Below the pieces are notes generated by a model, which worked only from the letters and a program-made list of their open reading frames with translations, had not been told where the DNA came from and did not search any database. Of a stretch of 64,000 nt of DNA, positions 11,968 to 25,817 are shown piece by piece. Source of the DNA: Eudromia elegans (Eukaryota; Chordata; Aves; Tinamiformes; Tinamidae); assembly GCA_003342815.1 (NCBI GenBank), contig PTEX01000137.1, positions 662,852 through 726,851 on the forward strand, read 5' to 3'. The first letter of the stretch is position 1; each line of letters begins with the position of its first letter. Made by a program: the position numbers and the translations under genes.

Positions 11968-12071
11968 TTATCGCACGGATCTTTGAGACCGAGTACCACT
12001 CATCAGAGTTGCATGGTAGGAGCCTGCTGGAGAACCTGTCCATGAGGCATCATCGCTAGTTACACTAGAAT
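11968..12071 (-). CDS. Candidate terminal coding exon, unidentified
   Basis: The minus strand has a moderate acceptor (TTATTTTCCTTGATC followed by AACTTTGTAG). It is followed by an open frame of 34 codons, complete at the junction if the previous exon supplies the first G, and ending in TAA at 11,968-11,970. The residues are Ser/Thr/Gly-rich with basic C-terminal residues (ending SGTRSQRSVR), typical of a disordered tail. No donor is visible inside, so it could only be a last exon. No nearby AATAAA is convincing. I do not recognise it; a chance frame of this length is quite possible. Confidence 0.2.
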
Positions 12072-13550
12072 CTACAAAGTTATTTAGATCAAGGAAAATA
12101 ATAGAGCCATGAGATGGCACGACTGGTAGGACAAGACTCAAGTATCTTAACAGCTAAGACTTGAAAAAATGAAACATACCTAAAGTGTAAAAATACCCCC
12201 AGACATAAAGGACAGACTAGAGATCTGTAATCAATTAAAATTTTAAATTTTAAAGATATGTCACTAGTCTAGTATGGGTCAAAGTATTTTAAAGCACTAT
12301 AACTGGAGAACAGAGCAACAGATGGGCTGGAAGAGGGGATCTATCCCAGTTGTCGGCTCCCTCACAGAGCACGTGGAAGGGAGGTCTTGGGAGAATGTTG
12401 GCCAGATTTCAGGTTGACCCTTTTCACCAAGCCTTACAACTTCTGACAATCCCAAACTTGAGTTAGAGCCACTCTCTAAAGATTCCTCTTTACTGCAGAG
12501 AAAAAAAAAAAAAAAAAAACAAACAAAAAAAACCCCCAAAAACCCACACACACATAGAAATAAAATAAAAACAAGCAAAAAACCACAGTACTAGCTTTAC
12601 CCAGGGTCACTGCCAAAACCAGATGAATTCAGAGATGAAAGGCAAAAATTCATTCTGGCACATTAAGGTCTAGAGCTCTGGATTACGAAGCAGAAACCAC
12701 AATGATATTAAATAAGGAACACCTTGATTTTAGAGTGCATGTGACAGCAACGTCCCCTTCGAGCCAAAGTACCATGCTCAAAACGAATTTCACTTGCAGA
12801 TGGGACAAGCACTCTGGTGCCTTAGCTGCCTTTTAGAGCAGAGCTTTAAAGCTGGGGGCAGAACGAGAGAGAAGCAGCCACTCTGAAGTCCTTGCTCAGG
12901 AACTATCACTTGTTAAGGAGGACTCTCACTCATTCATTCTCTTTCTTGAACTGTGCACATTGCCAAAGACGTCAGGACAAAAAGCACCAGAGAACGTGCT
13001 GGGGGCAGGTGGGGAGTATCCCCATGCGTCCACTGTGGGAGAGGGTACATTGCTTCAATAAGCACAATGCTTGGAGTCTAGACATCTTGTTCACCTGACC
13101 ACAGTGCTGATAACTGGCATAAGCACTAGATATGGCAAATCTATTAGACTCTAGGGTTCTCCTGGAGCCTCCTTCTCCTGCGGTCTGTGAGGTGTCTCCA
13201 GCTGCAGATGGTAGGCAGAGCACTTAGGGTGCTCTTCCCAACACTCTTAATCTCATTTTTTTCTATTAGCTTTAAGAGTTGTTACTGTTACTTTCACCCT
13301 GAATAAGATTAACTCTTAAAGCAGTAGAATTTTAGATATTTAAACATAATCTGTCTTTTCTAAAGGTCTCAAAGCTACTCTGAGATCTTGTTCACTGACT
13401 ACACATTATCATTTCCACATACATATTGCACGAGTCACACACAGCTTCTTCCTTAATTTACTTCTACAGAAAGGGACGACTGATAACTCGGACTGAGAAA
13501 ATGACAAGTTGATGGCTCAGATCTGCACCCACTTTTCAGCACAGACTCAC
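12072..13550. other. Gene-free stretch with an A-rich simple repeat
   Basis: The main structure is at 12,501-12,580: A19, then mixed A/C repeats (AAAC-, CACACA- and AAAATA-like). The rest is ordinary non-coding sequence with no exon I can support. Confidence 0.55.
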
Positions 13551-13644
13551 CTTAAATCTTAACTATCCGTGTGCGACTCCCTAGGGAGGTCTTCATCACC
13601 ATGTTGAAGTGACCCACGATCCAAAAGCATTCCTCCTCCTCCTC
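13551..13644 (-). other. Candidate 94-nt untranslated or poison exon
   Basis: Both splice sites are good on the minus strand. The acceptor is CTGTTCTTCTTATGTTATCCTTGTAG (given here as two parts: CTGTTCTTCTTATG and TTATCCTTGTAG); the donor is TTTAAG then GTGAGTC. The exon opens with four GAG triplets and GAA, a purine-rich string of the class bound by SR splicing factors, with a second purine-rich stretch (GATGAAGACC) inside. All three frames contain a stop, so it cannot be an ordinary internal coding exon. It could be a 5' untranslated exon of the minus-strand gene, an exon of a non-coding RNA, or a stop-bearing cassette (poison) exon that lowers expression through nonsense-mediated decay. 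Confidence 0.45.
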
Positions 13645-16600
13645 CTACAAGGATAACATAAGAAGAACAGATAAGAACCACAAATGCACATCCCAGGGCA
13701 GTTTCTATTATTCAGCCAGCGATACTCAAGCTCAATCCTCGAACAAGAGTCACTTCAGAAAATTCCATGTTTGTAGCAAAGCCTCGCTTGAACTACTCAA
13801 AAAGCAGCCATAAATATACAGAAAACATATATAGCCAACAAGGTCTGCCCTGTTCTCTGTACAGCAAAGGACTTCACCTGTACATATGTGTCTCTTCTGC
13901 ACTCCTGTTTACCAAGAAATCAGTACTTGTGATCATGGAAAACATTTTAATTTACTTCTTCAATTTCCAGCTGAAGTTGCTCTTGCACTCTCATTATCAG
14001 ATGACCACATAGTGTTTTCTGTTTTGGCAAAGAGTATTTCTGCACATTTTTTAACTCAACCATTAGCAAGACTGTTTCCTTCATCCACGATAACACATAC
14101 AGATTTAATTTAAGTTTACTGGGAAACAAATATATTTTATAACGCCACAGAGTGAGGCATCTGTATTAAAGCAATTTAAAGCAATTTTACTTCCTTTTCT
14201 GCCCTCCTCCTACTAGGTAATGACTGGTACTGAATACTAGAAAATTTCCATAAGCAGTTTCCAGGATAAATCTCTAGGCCTTAAGTTATCAGATCAAAAC
14301 TTGAGTATGTAATGTATAAGTTTTTGCATTAAAAACTGCTTTTACACTCTACCATGATCTTTTCAAATGTGTACAAAGTGGTCCTGCAAAGGCCTGCAAA
14401 TTTGACTGAATGGGATGTTCAAACATAGTGCTTCCAAAAGATTAAAAAAAATTCCAAAAAGGCTTGGTCAGTAACTTGTATCACAACAAAAAATACAGGA
14501 GCAACATAGTTAACTCTGAGAAACAGAATTGTTCCCAACTATCTTCAGATAAGAGAAAAAGACAGACAACACACAGGACTTCGATCTGTCATGACATATG
14601 AAAACAACCTTAGAAACAGGGCAATAGCACAAAAGGGATGGCCCGATTAATGGGAAGAGGCAGTTCAGAGCATATTGCTACCACAGCCGCCCATATAGAC
14701 AAGACAGCCCCCATCAGCACTAGTGCTTTTCAAAGCACATCTGTGATGTACTGTAGCTATGGGGCAAGAAATCTTCTGCAACTTCTGTTAGGAACCTAGG
14801 AGAGCATGACCTTTCAGTTACTAGATATCCTTCTTTTATAGGAGAAAAGTTCTTGAAATGACCAGCTTTCTCTTTCAGTTAACTACCTCCCAGAAAACAG
14901 CCTGTACTGCACCTTTCACCAAGCTCCAGAACTGAAGACGACAACAAGACGGTAGCATCTACCATGAAAATCTTGTATTTTAAAGATATTTGGATGCAAC
15001 TGGAAGAGCCAGTTCTCTTCCTAGAGCAGCACTGAGCAGAAGACAGCAGTGAGACCTCTCCTAGCACTCCACTCACCAAGCAAGCCTTGCTCTGCTTGCA
15101 AAAACCTACCACATCATTGCCCAATTTGTGAGCTTGAACCACAACTGCCTTCATTTTCTTCTGTGATAACTGCAAGTCATCGCTGGCTCTGCCTATAAAA
15201 ATTTGCTTTCTTGCAGGGTGAAATCTCCATGGGGAGATTCCTATTTATACGGTTGGGCTATTTGCAGCCTTCACGTGAGGTTGTTTCAAGTTAGTTGACT
15301 TATTTCAGCAATACACTGTTTTAAAGCATGCCAATCAATTGCACTCATGATATAAAAACCTAGAATAACCAAGTACTCCTGGCTTGTCACTATGTTCTCC
15401 ACCACCAATGTAGTTGTTTCTAAATAGCAGTGGAGAACAGTTCCCCCACGCAGAACTGACCTCCTTGAAAGAGTATGTGCTGCCAAACAGATAATTTGCT
15501 TCCTCCTGTGACAACTGCTGGCAATAATTTTTGCTACCTTTGCTATGTTCCAGGCTGAAATTGAGCTCACTTACATCACATCAAGTTGTGATATCCTTAG
15601 TGACCAGAGCAACAACTGCGAAGAGTGACCAGATCACTGCTCTGCTTCCACTGCAGCTGCTGGACGTGTCAGACACTAATAAGTATCTAGAGAAGAGGTC
15701 AAAGTAAAAATATTTATTTGAAAGGAAAAAAATAATTACAGCCCATGGGAACAGGTAAGGCAGCAAATCATCCTACTCCCTGTTGTCATGCAGCTGTTCA
15801 CATTTTTTCACTGATCCAGTTTTTATGGTCTATCCATATCTATCTTTGTATTTCAGAGAGGCAGCTAGTCTGAAGCTCCTTGTATACTAGAAGTCCACAT
15901 TTATAACTTCTGTTCATTTATTATTGCTTTCTGTAACTAAAATATCCTTGAAGTATAATGACTATAAAGGCAAGCAGGTCTCTGGAGGGAATTGGGAAAA
16001 CAGATTTTGCTAAACTGACCTTGGTTCATCTGCTTGGTCCACTTGTAATAAATGCTTTTCTGACACTCTCGCACTGCACTCTATCACATCAACCACACAC
16101 AACCTATCAGGGTACAAAAGGGAGCTGGATCTCAGAAGAACTTAAGGTGTCCTTAAGGAAAGGAGACCCAACAAAGAGGAAATCCAGGCTGAACAAAAGG
16201 GGGCTGCCCTTACATCAGTGGTAAGGCAAAAGACTCTCAGTTAAAAACAGAATTTATCTCAATCTAAAGACACAAAACCGAGTAAGATCCATACAAAACC
16301 TCTACCATATCAGAGCCAGTGTCAAAAGCAAATTAAATACATGCAAGAAGTTCTCTTTTAGACCTGAAAACAGGTCTGACCCTTTTCTCAAAGTGGCTCT
16401 CCAGTTCTAGTGGACAATGTATGTTCATACAGTCTAGAAGATAATTTTTCTCATTGCCTTTCTCCAAGATGAAAATGACAGGAAAAAGAGAGACATTTTA
16501 AGAAGTTTAAGTTATTGCTTAATAATGTTAAGTCACATCGATCCTGCAAAACTATCCTTTTCCATTGCTCTTCAAATATAATCAAATAAGCCTGATATCA

Positions 16601-19600
16601 CAAAACTTTTAAAGAGATGCCGTGATAAGGCAGTGTTCTGCCCTAATACATCTTCATTTATTATATAGAATTAAGAAAAAAAAATGCAGCCTGCAAAGAC
16701 TTGTGAAGGCGTTAGAAGAATGCAACAGCCCTATTGTGAGGCCAGGTGTCTCACAAGCGCATGTTGTTAAAACAGAGTCTAATACCCCCTTGGTGCTACC
16801 TCAGTCGAGATGTCATCGCCCTTCACCCTTCATGGGCCACGGGCAGGTAATGAATCATACCGAGCAGCACCCAGGAGCAAGGCAGATCTTTCAAACTACT
16901 GGTTATGCTTTTACGGTATCGTCCTCTTCATCCTGCCAGGAAGAGGCCACAGTCTCACGGATCTCTCAAACTCTGAGGAAATCGCTGTTATGAACAGCAA
17001 GATTTGGCTTTATGTCCTCACCTCCCCTGAAAATTGACACTTGCCTGTGAACTCTGAACATCTCATGTTCTTATTTTCGTGTTTTTTCAGCTGTTTAGGA
17101 AGAACCCACAGAAGAGGACCAGAGGGCACAGATGTTTCTGCTTGTAGCCAATTCTCTTCGAAACACATCCAAGAGCTCCAAACCACCTTTACTGTTATTT
17201 TTTTCTCCTATCTTTAAAAAATAACAACTTGAGTATATACATGGGGTAATGACCTATTGCAGTCACGAGGACTCTCCTGCAATTAATTTTTCTTGCATTT
17301 GATTCCACATAACACTGTCATAGTTTGACCCTATGTTTTGGCCCCTCTGCCCAATGAGTTCTTCAGAAATAATATGCTTTTGCATGTTCCAGATTTTAGA
17401 GTATATATAAAGAACTGGAAAAGACTTACTGAAGAGCCAGTCTTTATAAACACTATAATAAAAGTACTCATGACTCTACTTCCCCCAAAACCCACCGGTG
17501 AAACTCTTCCTCTTAAAGTTATCAGCTCATTGCTCAGGAAGTTGACAGCTACACAGGAACAGGAGGTGCCGGGTAATTCTCCCACCATGTAAGCTTACAC
17601 AGTGCACAGAACAAGGGTAGCTCCTGTAAATACCCTGCAGCATATATAAATCTAACCCCCAAAGTAATGTTATTGCAATGCAACATGAGTGTTTGAGGTG
17701 TGTTGAAATAACTTACATGTGTTCATGCTTACCATATTAAAATGCTCTTATTAAAGTGCTCAAATATTGCTTAAGCACGGAAAATTAAAAGCAGGAAGTT
17801 CAAAGATGTCTTTTAGCCAAGGAAATCCTAAGACATGTTAATGCAAAGTTTTTTTTCCATGATAGTAGGCTACTTAGAATCTGGTTTCAAATGTGATGAA
17901 ACAGGATTCTGCCAGAAACCCTACACCACCTCGCAGAAGCTCCCGTCATACACTGACCTCTAGTGTAATAAAGACTCAAGACATCGGAAGGCTCCTCCGA
18001 GCCTTAGAGCATTCACCAAGCTATTCTCACAGCACTCTGACTACTACTTTCATGCAGTGAAACAGACTGAAGCGAGACGGGTCTCGCAGGATTCCTGCCA
18101 ATTGTTTAACAGAACTGGAACAGGTTGCGGGTGGGAAGCTACAAAGCTTAAATTGCTTTAAAGGATGCGAGGCTACCGCTGTGTTTACATAAAGTAATTC
18201 ACATCAAAGCAGCGTTTAACTACTTTAAACACTAGCTTAATTTAGCACCTAAATGTTCTGGATGTACAGAATTATTTCTTAAGTACAATTTTGTAGTACT
18301 CAACATTTGAAATAGAAGCACTTGGCTGGGGCAGGTGCTGCATCTCACAGCACAATTAAATCAGCCCAGACCCCGTATCAGTTTTGGAGGGGATTCAGAA
18401 AGAGTTACCGACTCAGATGCACTTACTGCAGCTGACACTCAAGACATGATCTGTTAGGAATCTGAGGGAATGTCACCCAATATGACACAGAGATCCTCAG
18501 GGATCCCTCCCTTACTGAAGACCATTCAGGGCCCAGCTAGGGTGGGTAGCTCGCTACAGAGACCATGGACGCTGTGGAAGAGTGGTGCAGGACAAAAAAA
18601 TACGAACAACCTACTAAATAGCAAGTTGGCTTCAAAACTATCAGCTTAAACCCACCATGCAAAAACCCTTCCTCCCAGCTCTACTGCTTTGTCATAAGCT
18701 AGCTATAGTTTTATGATAAAAACTATTTAGTGGAAGTGCAGCAAGTTCTAACCGAAATAAGTGGTGTAACTGATATGGATGTCCACGCTCTTTGGGGAGC
18801 CTCTCACACAGCTTCTCTCTAATTCCTAAGCAGCCGTCCATAAGACCCCAGAGAAGTCCTTCCTTTAAAGGCAGGGAGTCTTTCAGGAGCTGCTTCCGAG
18901 TGAAGTGACCTTCTCAAAATTGCTACATACTTAGATTTCTGGGTTCCTTTCCTCTGAAAGGTAGGCATACATGGTTAGGTTGGAACCAGAGCACTCCAAG
19001 TCGTGGAAATGCGAAAACAATCAAGTACAACTTAAGAAGAGGCATCACAATTTCAACGTATGAAAGAAATATTCAGAAACCATTCCAAAGATAGTTATCT
19101 GAAACCAAGTCCAGATCTACTAAAAATCATCCTTTTCGTCTGTGAGTCCACATTTAAGTGTGTGAATACAACCCAGAATACAGATAAATATTCAAATAAA
19201 GATAAATATTCAAGTTTAAAGGCAATTTCTGAAACCCTGGGAAGACAACTGTTAATGTCTACCACACTTGCATTCTACACAACACTTATCTTCATAACAA
19301 ATCCTTGTATTTTTATTGCAGCAGCAACGTGGTACAGCACAGCTCCCCTGGTGCAGGCCAGGAAAGAGCGGAGAGGAAAGGGAATTCCTGGCCACTAGTC
19401 CAGAACTCCAAAGGCCAAAACTCACCCTCTACCAATCATTTTTTTCCACATACACCACAGTCCTTTATAGGCAAAACCTTTTACTGCAGCTCTATCATGG
19501 AGTGAAACAACAGCACTAGGAATTAGACATTAGCAGCTAAAGTCAGGTCATTTCGGAGTTATAAATAAAAGAGTTTGCTTTAATATGAGGTATCCTGGCC

Positions 19601-22600
19601 TAGCCCACCAAGCCACCCATAAATTCCCATTCCCACAGGTCACTTCGGCCTGCTGCTTACCTCCCAAAGAGCCAAGCACACCAAACAAGCAATCGGATCC
19701 GTTATTCACAAATTCTTATTTCTGCTTAGCAAATACCTTGACTAGGGAAGCACCTATCCGTCCTGATCCCTCCTAGTCCAATGGGACGTGAGCTAATCTG
19801 TAGAGCACAGCAGGCAGATTTCTGAATAAAAGTGCCTAAGAATTACACAAGCAAGTTCTGATGGCTTACACAACCGACCCTTGCAGCAGATTTGACTACG
19901 CTCTTCCAACTATTTTTTTGCCCAAAATTCTTGTACTTAATTCAATGCATGTGGTGATGGAATGACTTGTAGAGCAGCGGTGAGCATCAGTACACAGATG
20001 TTCCACATTTGTCATGTCACATGAACCTCGTGGCCAACACCCAAGCATTAACAGTCTGAAAATCCTCCTACATAAAAATCCACGTATGATGTATTTGTTC
20101 CTAAAAGAACATTTGTTAATACACTAGACTGGTGGAGACATTTCACTAATAGTGTCTTTTATTTATTTAAACAGCAATAAGATTTCCTTGTTTTCAAAAA
20201 ATAAAAAAAGAAATAGAGAAGTTAAAAATAGAGAAGCTTCACAAAGAATTCACAAGAAATTAAGGCAGCTTCACAAAACTTGACAGACCGAGGAAATAGT
20301 CCTTCAAATTGAACTAGCTATAGTGCAGTGTGGAAGAACAAATGCACATACAGTTGCATCCAGATTCATTTTGCTCTGGTTAGCCATTTCTCTAAAGAAA
20401 TTGTAAAAATGCACGAGTGAAGCAGACAAAGCCAGAACCAGCACAGAGCTCTAAAAACATCACTCAGAACTTTCCTAGTTGATTCCTCCTAAAATGGATC
20501 TGAACAAAATTAAGACATAGAAATAGAAAACTGCATGCATTACCTGTAAGCTCTTCTCTCAAATGCTTATATTCAGCATGGCTTTAATGATAAGGAATAT
20601 GGCTCGAGATGCTGCATCTACTAAAATACTGTGTGTCCAGGGCTCATGGACCGCTTCATGCTAAGCTTGGTGTTTCACCATTGATAAAGTGCTGTGCTGC
20701 AGGCCGGGACTGTTATCAGGGCACTGTGCATCGACCTGGGTTTACCGAATCAGCAGGCTAATGCCACACACGGATTTGTTTCAAACACCAATTCTTGAAC
20801 TCTTTTGATGGACAGGCAGTAGCCCTTACACATAAATGCCCCACAATTGAGGGACCACTGTCTATCCAACAAACACACTTCTAGGGAAACGTCCACAGTT
20901 AACTGTTTTCTTCAAAGGTATACAAACACACAAAGATTTAGTTATGATTAACTCAGAATATTTGATTTTTTACATATCCTATAGAGAATAGACTAATTCA
21001 TATAGGAGTACGTGCAAGAAAACAAGAAACACAGGTAAAACTAACCCAAAGCCAAGGCCTACCAGCCATTGCATGTGACAGACCACAGGCCAGTGGCCCA
21101 TAACATGAGAGGGATGGTTCCAATTTCTTGCTAACACAAGTTTGTGTGACCTTGGAGAAGGCTCTGGGCTGGTCAGGGGCTCACAGTAGCCTGGGCTCTG
21201 GCTGCCAGTCTCCTCGTCCTCTCCCTGGCTGCACCTCCCTATCCCTTCCTCTGCTCCATGACTTGTTTGACCCTGTGCTGACTCATTTCAGACCAGCAAC
21301 AACAAAAATCAATTGCTTCCTTACATGTTTAGCACACAAATGACTCAGTGCAAGGTCCAAAAAACAGAGTTGGTATAAAGGAGAAAGCTGGTAAATGCAG
21401 ATAAGACCCTGACAGCCATCTGTATCTTCAAGCTGCCAGTCTGTCATTTGAGATGAAGAGTGCTCCTCAATTTCAGAGAGATCTTGTGAAGATGAATAAA
21501 CAGAGGTTAAAAGGCACTGAGACTCCTGTTAACCTACTGGAGCATTTTTCGGATGTTATCTCTATGAAAGTAGATACTGTTTTCACAGAATACCTATCTC
21601 AGCTTTCATAGGTCTGGTCACCCAAAATTTAAAGTTCAGTATGAGGAGCCAAGGACTCAAAGAAACAAGGGAAACCTTTCCAAGGAAGCCATGCTGCAGC
21701 AGCAGAGCCCGGGCCAGGCACTTCTGATGTGCTGAGAAGTTCCAGTAGAAGAGAGGCAGGATCTGAACAAGCGCCCATATCCACGTCTGACCAAGAGCAA
21801 GAGGGATGCACACCTCCCACACAGGTACAGGCACTTGTTCAGATAGACCTGCTGCGTGGTGCCCCTGACTCAAACACAGAAACGGAACCAGAAGAAGCAA
21901 GAGCAAAGGGTGATCTTGTTGTACATGTGTACACCTACAGAAGGAAGGACATAAGTGCTTGGCCTGGACTCTCCTGCCTCAGGGAAGGTCCATCCAATCC
22001 ATTCTTAAAACATTCCCCCAAAGAGGGCCTACAATTTCACACAGTCTTCAGTGTGGTGAACATAACCCTGCTGCTTTCTCAGCCGACTCCCTGAGGACCA
22101 GAAAGACCATTAAGCCTATGAGGAAACCCACAACCGTCAGGTTGAACATCTCTTCCCAGCCTTCTCTCCCCAGGGCCTACGTTCTGGAGATGTTTTTGTC
22201 TAAACTGCTGCAAACGTCATTTTTTTTTCCCTCCCACTTACACAACTGTCCAGGGGAAACCGATTGGACAGGATGTGCGGGGTTATAATAGGTATGGGCT
22301 ATTAGTACCAGAGCGGGGCACTCTTTACGAGCACAATTAGAAAACAGGAGATGGAAAATATTTAGCAGCATGCATAAGCCAACAGAATAAGCATCAAAAA
22401 CCTTATTCAACATTTAAAGGTTAGAGCAGACAGAAGAGCAATGCAATCTGCTGTAAACACAGTTATATAGGTAAAGAAACCAAAACAACTCCACAGAAGA
22501 GCTTCCTTCTTAGAAATTCTTTGTATAACTGCTATATATCTCCTCACACATACTTTAAATAGTTAAGTATTATCCCTTAGCCCTTCTGCAAAGCCTTAAG

Positions 22601-25600
22601 TAGCTTCTGGAGCCTTTAGTCTCCCCACACTGAAACCTTGTTTGTTTTAGGAAATCACATCACAAATCAGACAACATAAACAAACAGATCTTATTTATGA
22701 ATTAAGCTTTGGAAATTGTATTCACTTAGTGGAGTGCGCAATTATGGCACTGACTACTAAGTCCTGGGGGATTTGCTTGGTTCCTTGCTAACTGTCTTTG
22801 CTCTTAAAACTTGCCCTGCTGACTGTTTATTTATGGACTAGGGTTCTCATGTTTTACAGCAGTTATCTCAAATTAGAGCTTAGCTCTAACAGCAGAGAAA
22901 TTTTATGCTGCATTTCACTGTCGCTGAGAGCAGCCTTGCCCAGTAACACGGCCACGAATACCGTATGTGTAGTGGACAATGCTCAATTTAAAGGAAGCGC
23001 TGTCATTAGGACCCAATTTGCCAGGTTTGTGTTAATCTGTTTAGTAGATTGCTGTTTGGCAGACCATTAGAAAAAGAATGCCACCACAATGAAAAGAAGT
23101 CTGATACAGAACCCTCATTGCAAGGGGAAATTATGTGTTTCTCACAATGCAAGCAGCACTTGTGATCAGACTTTCTGAAGCAGTCTGCTGCTGTTGACAA
23201 ACCCCAATCTGAAAACGAAGCAGAGTGCCACAAACCGTAGCCCAGTACGACAAGCCACCGCCTGATTCCCCCGCATGCCCTTTAGGTGCTGGAGGGCTGA
23301 GGAAGTTTCTTGCCCTCTTCTTGCCCGGTAGCAGTACAAAGAGAAGAACATCCTCGCCTCCCATAGCTGCTGGAAGAGGAGCACGGCAGTTCCCACAAAT
23401 CCCCACCTGGGTGTTGCTCCAGGCAAGTGCAGCCAGCCAGGAGGTAGCACCTCTTTTCTCCTCCTACCTCTCTTTTGGGAGAGGCATCAGGGAGACCTAC
23501 CCATACCAACCTTGGAGACAGCAGCACCAGGTCTGTGCTGCCTTGCATGAACGTTGCCCCTCCTGCTCTTGCCCCGCTTCAGGCAGATTCACAAGCGACA
23601 CTGCTGGGGCAGATGTTGCATCAGCCAGCAGGGAAGAAACACCCTCCATGCACATGTAGCACGGCCTTCAGCACCAAACCTCACGTGCTCCTGTTTCACT
23701 TGAAGGTACTAAATAAGAGAGCTATTTTTAGGCAGGTAAACTTCTCAAAAGCTAGCCACATCACGGAAGAGCAATTCCCTCTCAGCTAGGTAATCCACTA
23801 GTTGGCTGCAAATGAGTAACTATTTGCATTATCTTTGAATTGCATCTAAGTTCACGGAAAGCTGCTGTGGAATTTCCCTGCCTAAAGGCTATAACAAAAG
23901 CAGGGGAAAGAACAACAAGAATGCGCAATGCAAACAAACAAAAATTTGGATTTACACATGGTCTAGGAATCCACCAGTTTTTCAAACTCTTCCCGAAAGG
24001 TTGAGAGCGTGTGCTGTGTGGCACTTGCTCTCTGTTCAACTTGACCCTATTAGAAATGAGAATTGTGCATGTTTACCACGTGTTCTTACCAAGAGTTACC
24101 TCACACCTGTGAATCTGCAGGTAATAGAGGTGGGAATCTCTTTAGTCAGATTGCTCCAGGACAGATGCAGCTAAAACATCAATCATCTGTTCTGAGGACA
24201 GATTATATTATTTGAGCTCTCTTTGGCACAACCATTCCTTACTCTTCAGCTTGAATTCCTTCCTCATCCTTCACAGTTCAATTAGACATATGAAATTAAA
24301 AGCCTGAACTAGCTGCATAAACTAGTTCATCCTCCAAATCTAATTTAAGATAGCTAAGCAATGTAACCTGTTACAGACAGATTAAAAACCAAATGGTGCA
24401 AGAGTGTGGGTAATCAAGTGCAATGCAATTTAAGTCCTTAAACAGCAGCCTCCATTCAAGCCTGCATGCTCAAATAGTGACAGCAACTTTGAACAAGATA
24501 CCCCTGGCAGACAAGTTGTCTTTTATATAGGAAATCAGCTACCACTGATTCAAGTCACAGAGCAGTTCCCCCACCACTGCTATCCCAACACGGTAGTGCA
24601 ATAAGACCTACTGTAAATCATCACACTCGACTAGTCATTAGAGCAAGAACATTTCCAGCTCGCAAAAAATCCTCATAAACTCCCAAATTTACAGCATGTC
24701 TGTAATTAAGTTAAAGGATGTTTCATTATTTAATATAGCTCATATGCAATTGAAATTTAAAAACACTAGGAATGGTTCCATTACAATGTCGCCTTCTAGT
24801 CCCTTAAGGAGGGACATCAGTTATTTAGGACATCTTCTGAAATGGCTACAAAACTGAATTATGAAGTTATTAGACCTCTCGAATAGTAACACTTAGGAGA
24901 GAGAGAGATTTCACTTTGTCTGTAACCAATGACTGTCTTCCTCCAGTAAGTACCACGCAGCAGATTTCCACATTTGCTCACAGGATTGTCTTGCAAGTTT
25001 TCATACTGAGTTTTTGGAAGCGTTCTTTCAGGTGCAGGGACACCCGCATGGGCTGGTTTCATGCTAGCAGCTGTCTTCAGAGGACAGACTGGGTTATGCT
25101 GCAATTTGCAGAGTTTAATAGCCTCTACAAAAAGCACATGTACAAGACTTCATCACCACACGGTAACGTGCACTTGACCTGCCTAGCTTGCTCCCCCACC
25201 TTCACCTCAGTTTCCAGTTACGTTACCTCCCTACTCTAACTTCATTTTGCAGCATATAAATTAATCTATATTTTCAGTAATGACATCTAGCATTGAGATC
25301 TTAAACTCATTCCTTCAAGCCAAAACATCCTTTCTCTCTCTAAAAAAAAGTTTCTACCTGCTCTCATGGTCTCCAACACCTTATCATCTCCATCAGCTGA
25401 AACACAGGCAAGGTCTGTGAAATCCATATGCAACATTTATCTCTAAACAGGGCTTAGGAATAAGGTCTTGAGCATTATTAAGCAGGTAACTTCTCAGGTC
25501 CTATTTAATCTAGTTAGTCCAAAGCCACTTGTAGCATAACATGTTACTGCTTTAATATATTGTATTTACTGTGTGCTGCAAAATAACCATTACTGCAACA

Positions 25601-25789
25601 GTTAACCAGGCCTGCAGAGGCACAGGTTTGCTCCAGCAAGCTCTGAAAAGGGAAAGCAGCAAGGGAGCTGGCTCGGGTTTCACCACCAGGGCTCAACCCT
25701 ATCACCAACACTTGGAGATTTGACCAGCTCTACATTTAGCAAGTGTCCAATCTCCAACTTGAAATTTTCTATATTTGCCTGAAAGTATT
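13645..25789. other. Long gene-free stretch, probably intron of the minus-strand gene
   Basis: About 12 kb without a convincing coding exon. Isolated splice-like sites occur, for example a minus-strand donor GTAAGTGC near 18,425 and a plus-strand donor GTAAGTACC near 24,946, but I found no partner site with a good tract. Small local duplications include GATAAATATTCAA twice near 19,183-19,212 and GCTTCACAAA twice near 20,235-20,277. The GC-richer open frames around 21,600-22,100 and 23,200-23,700 show no family similarity. Confidence 0.5.
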
Positions 25790-25817
25790 AAAAAAAAAAA
25801 AAAAAGGGGGGGGGGGG
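25790..25817. repeat. A16 directly joined to G12
   Basis: Sixteen A residues (25,790-25,805) run straight into twelve G residues (25,806-25,817). Homopolymer pairs like this are prone to replication slippage and assembly error. The G-run could by itself support intermolecular G-quadruplex or triplex structures. No element end is recognisable beside it. Confidence 0.85.

Noticed and set aside
18425-18480. Minus-strand exon suggested by CATTCCCTCAG and GTAAGTGC
   Set aside because: The acceptor tract is very short and several AG choices compete; too weak to list.
21583-22094. Overlapping frames of 107 (minus) and 121 (plus) codons; the minus one starts with a signal-peptide-like Leu run
   Set aside because: The two strands are open together, there is no family similarity, and a Leu-rich start is common by chance.
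23131-23789. Cluster of frames of 90-144 codons on both strands
   Set aside because: Locally GC-richer DNA opens many frames at once; none shows motifs or good exon boundaries.
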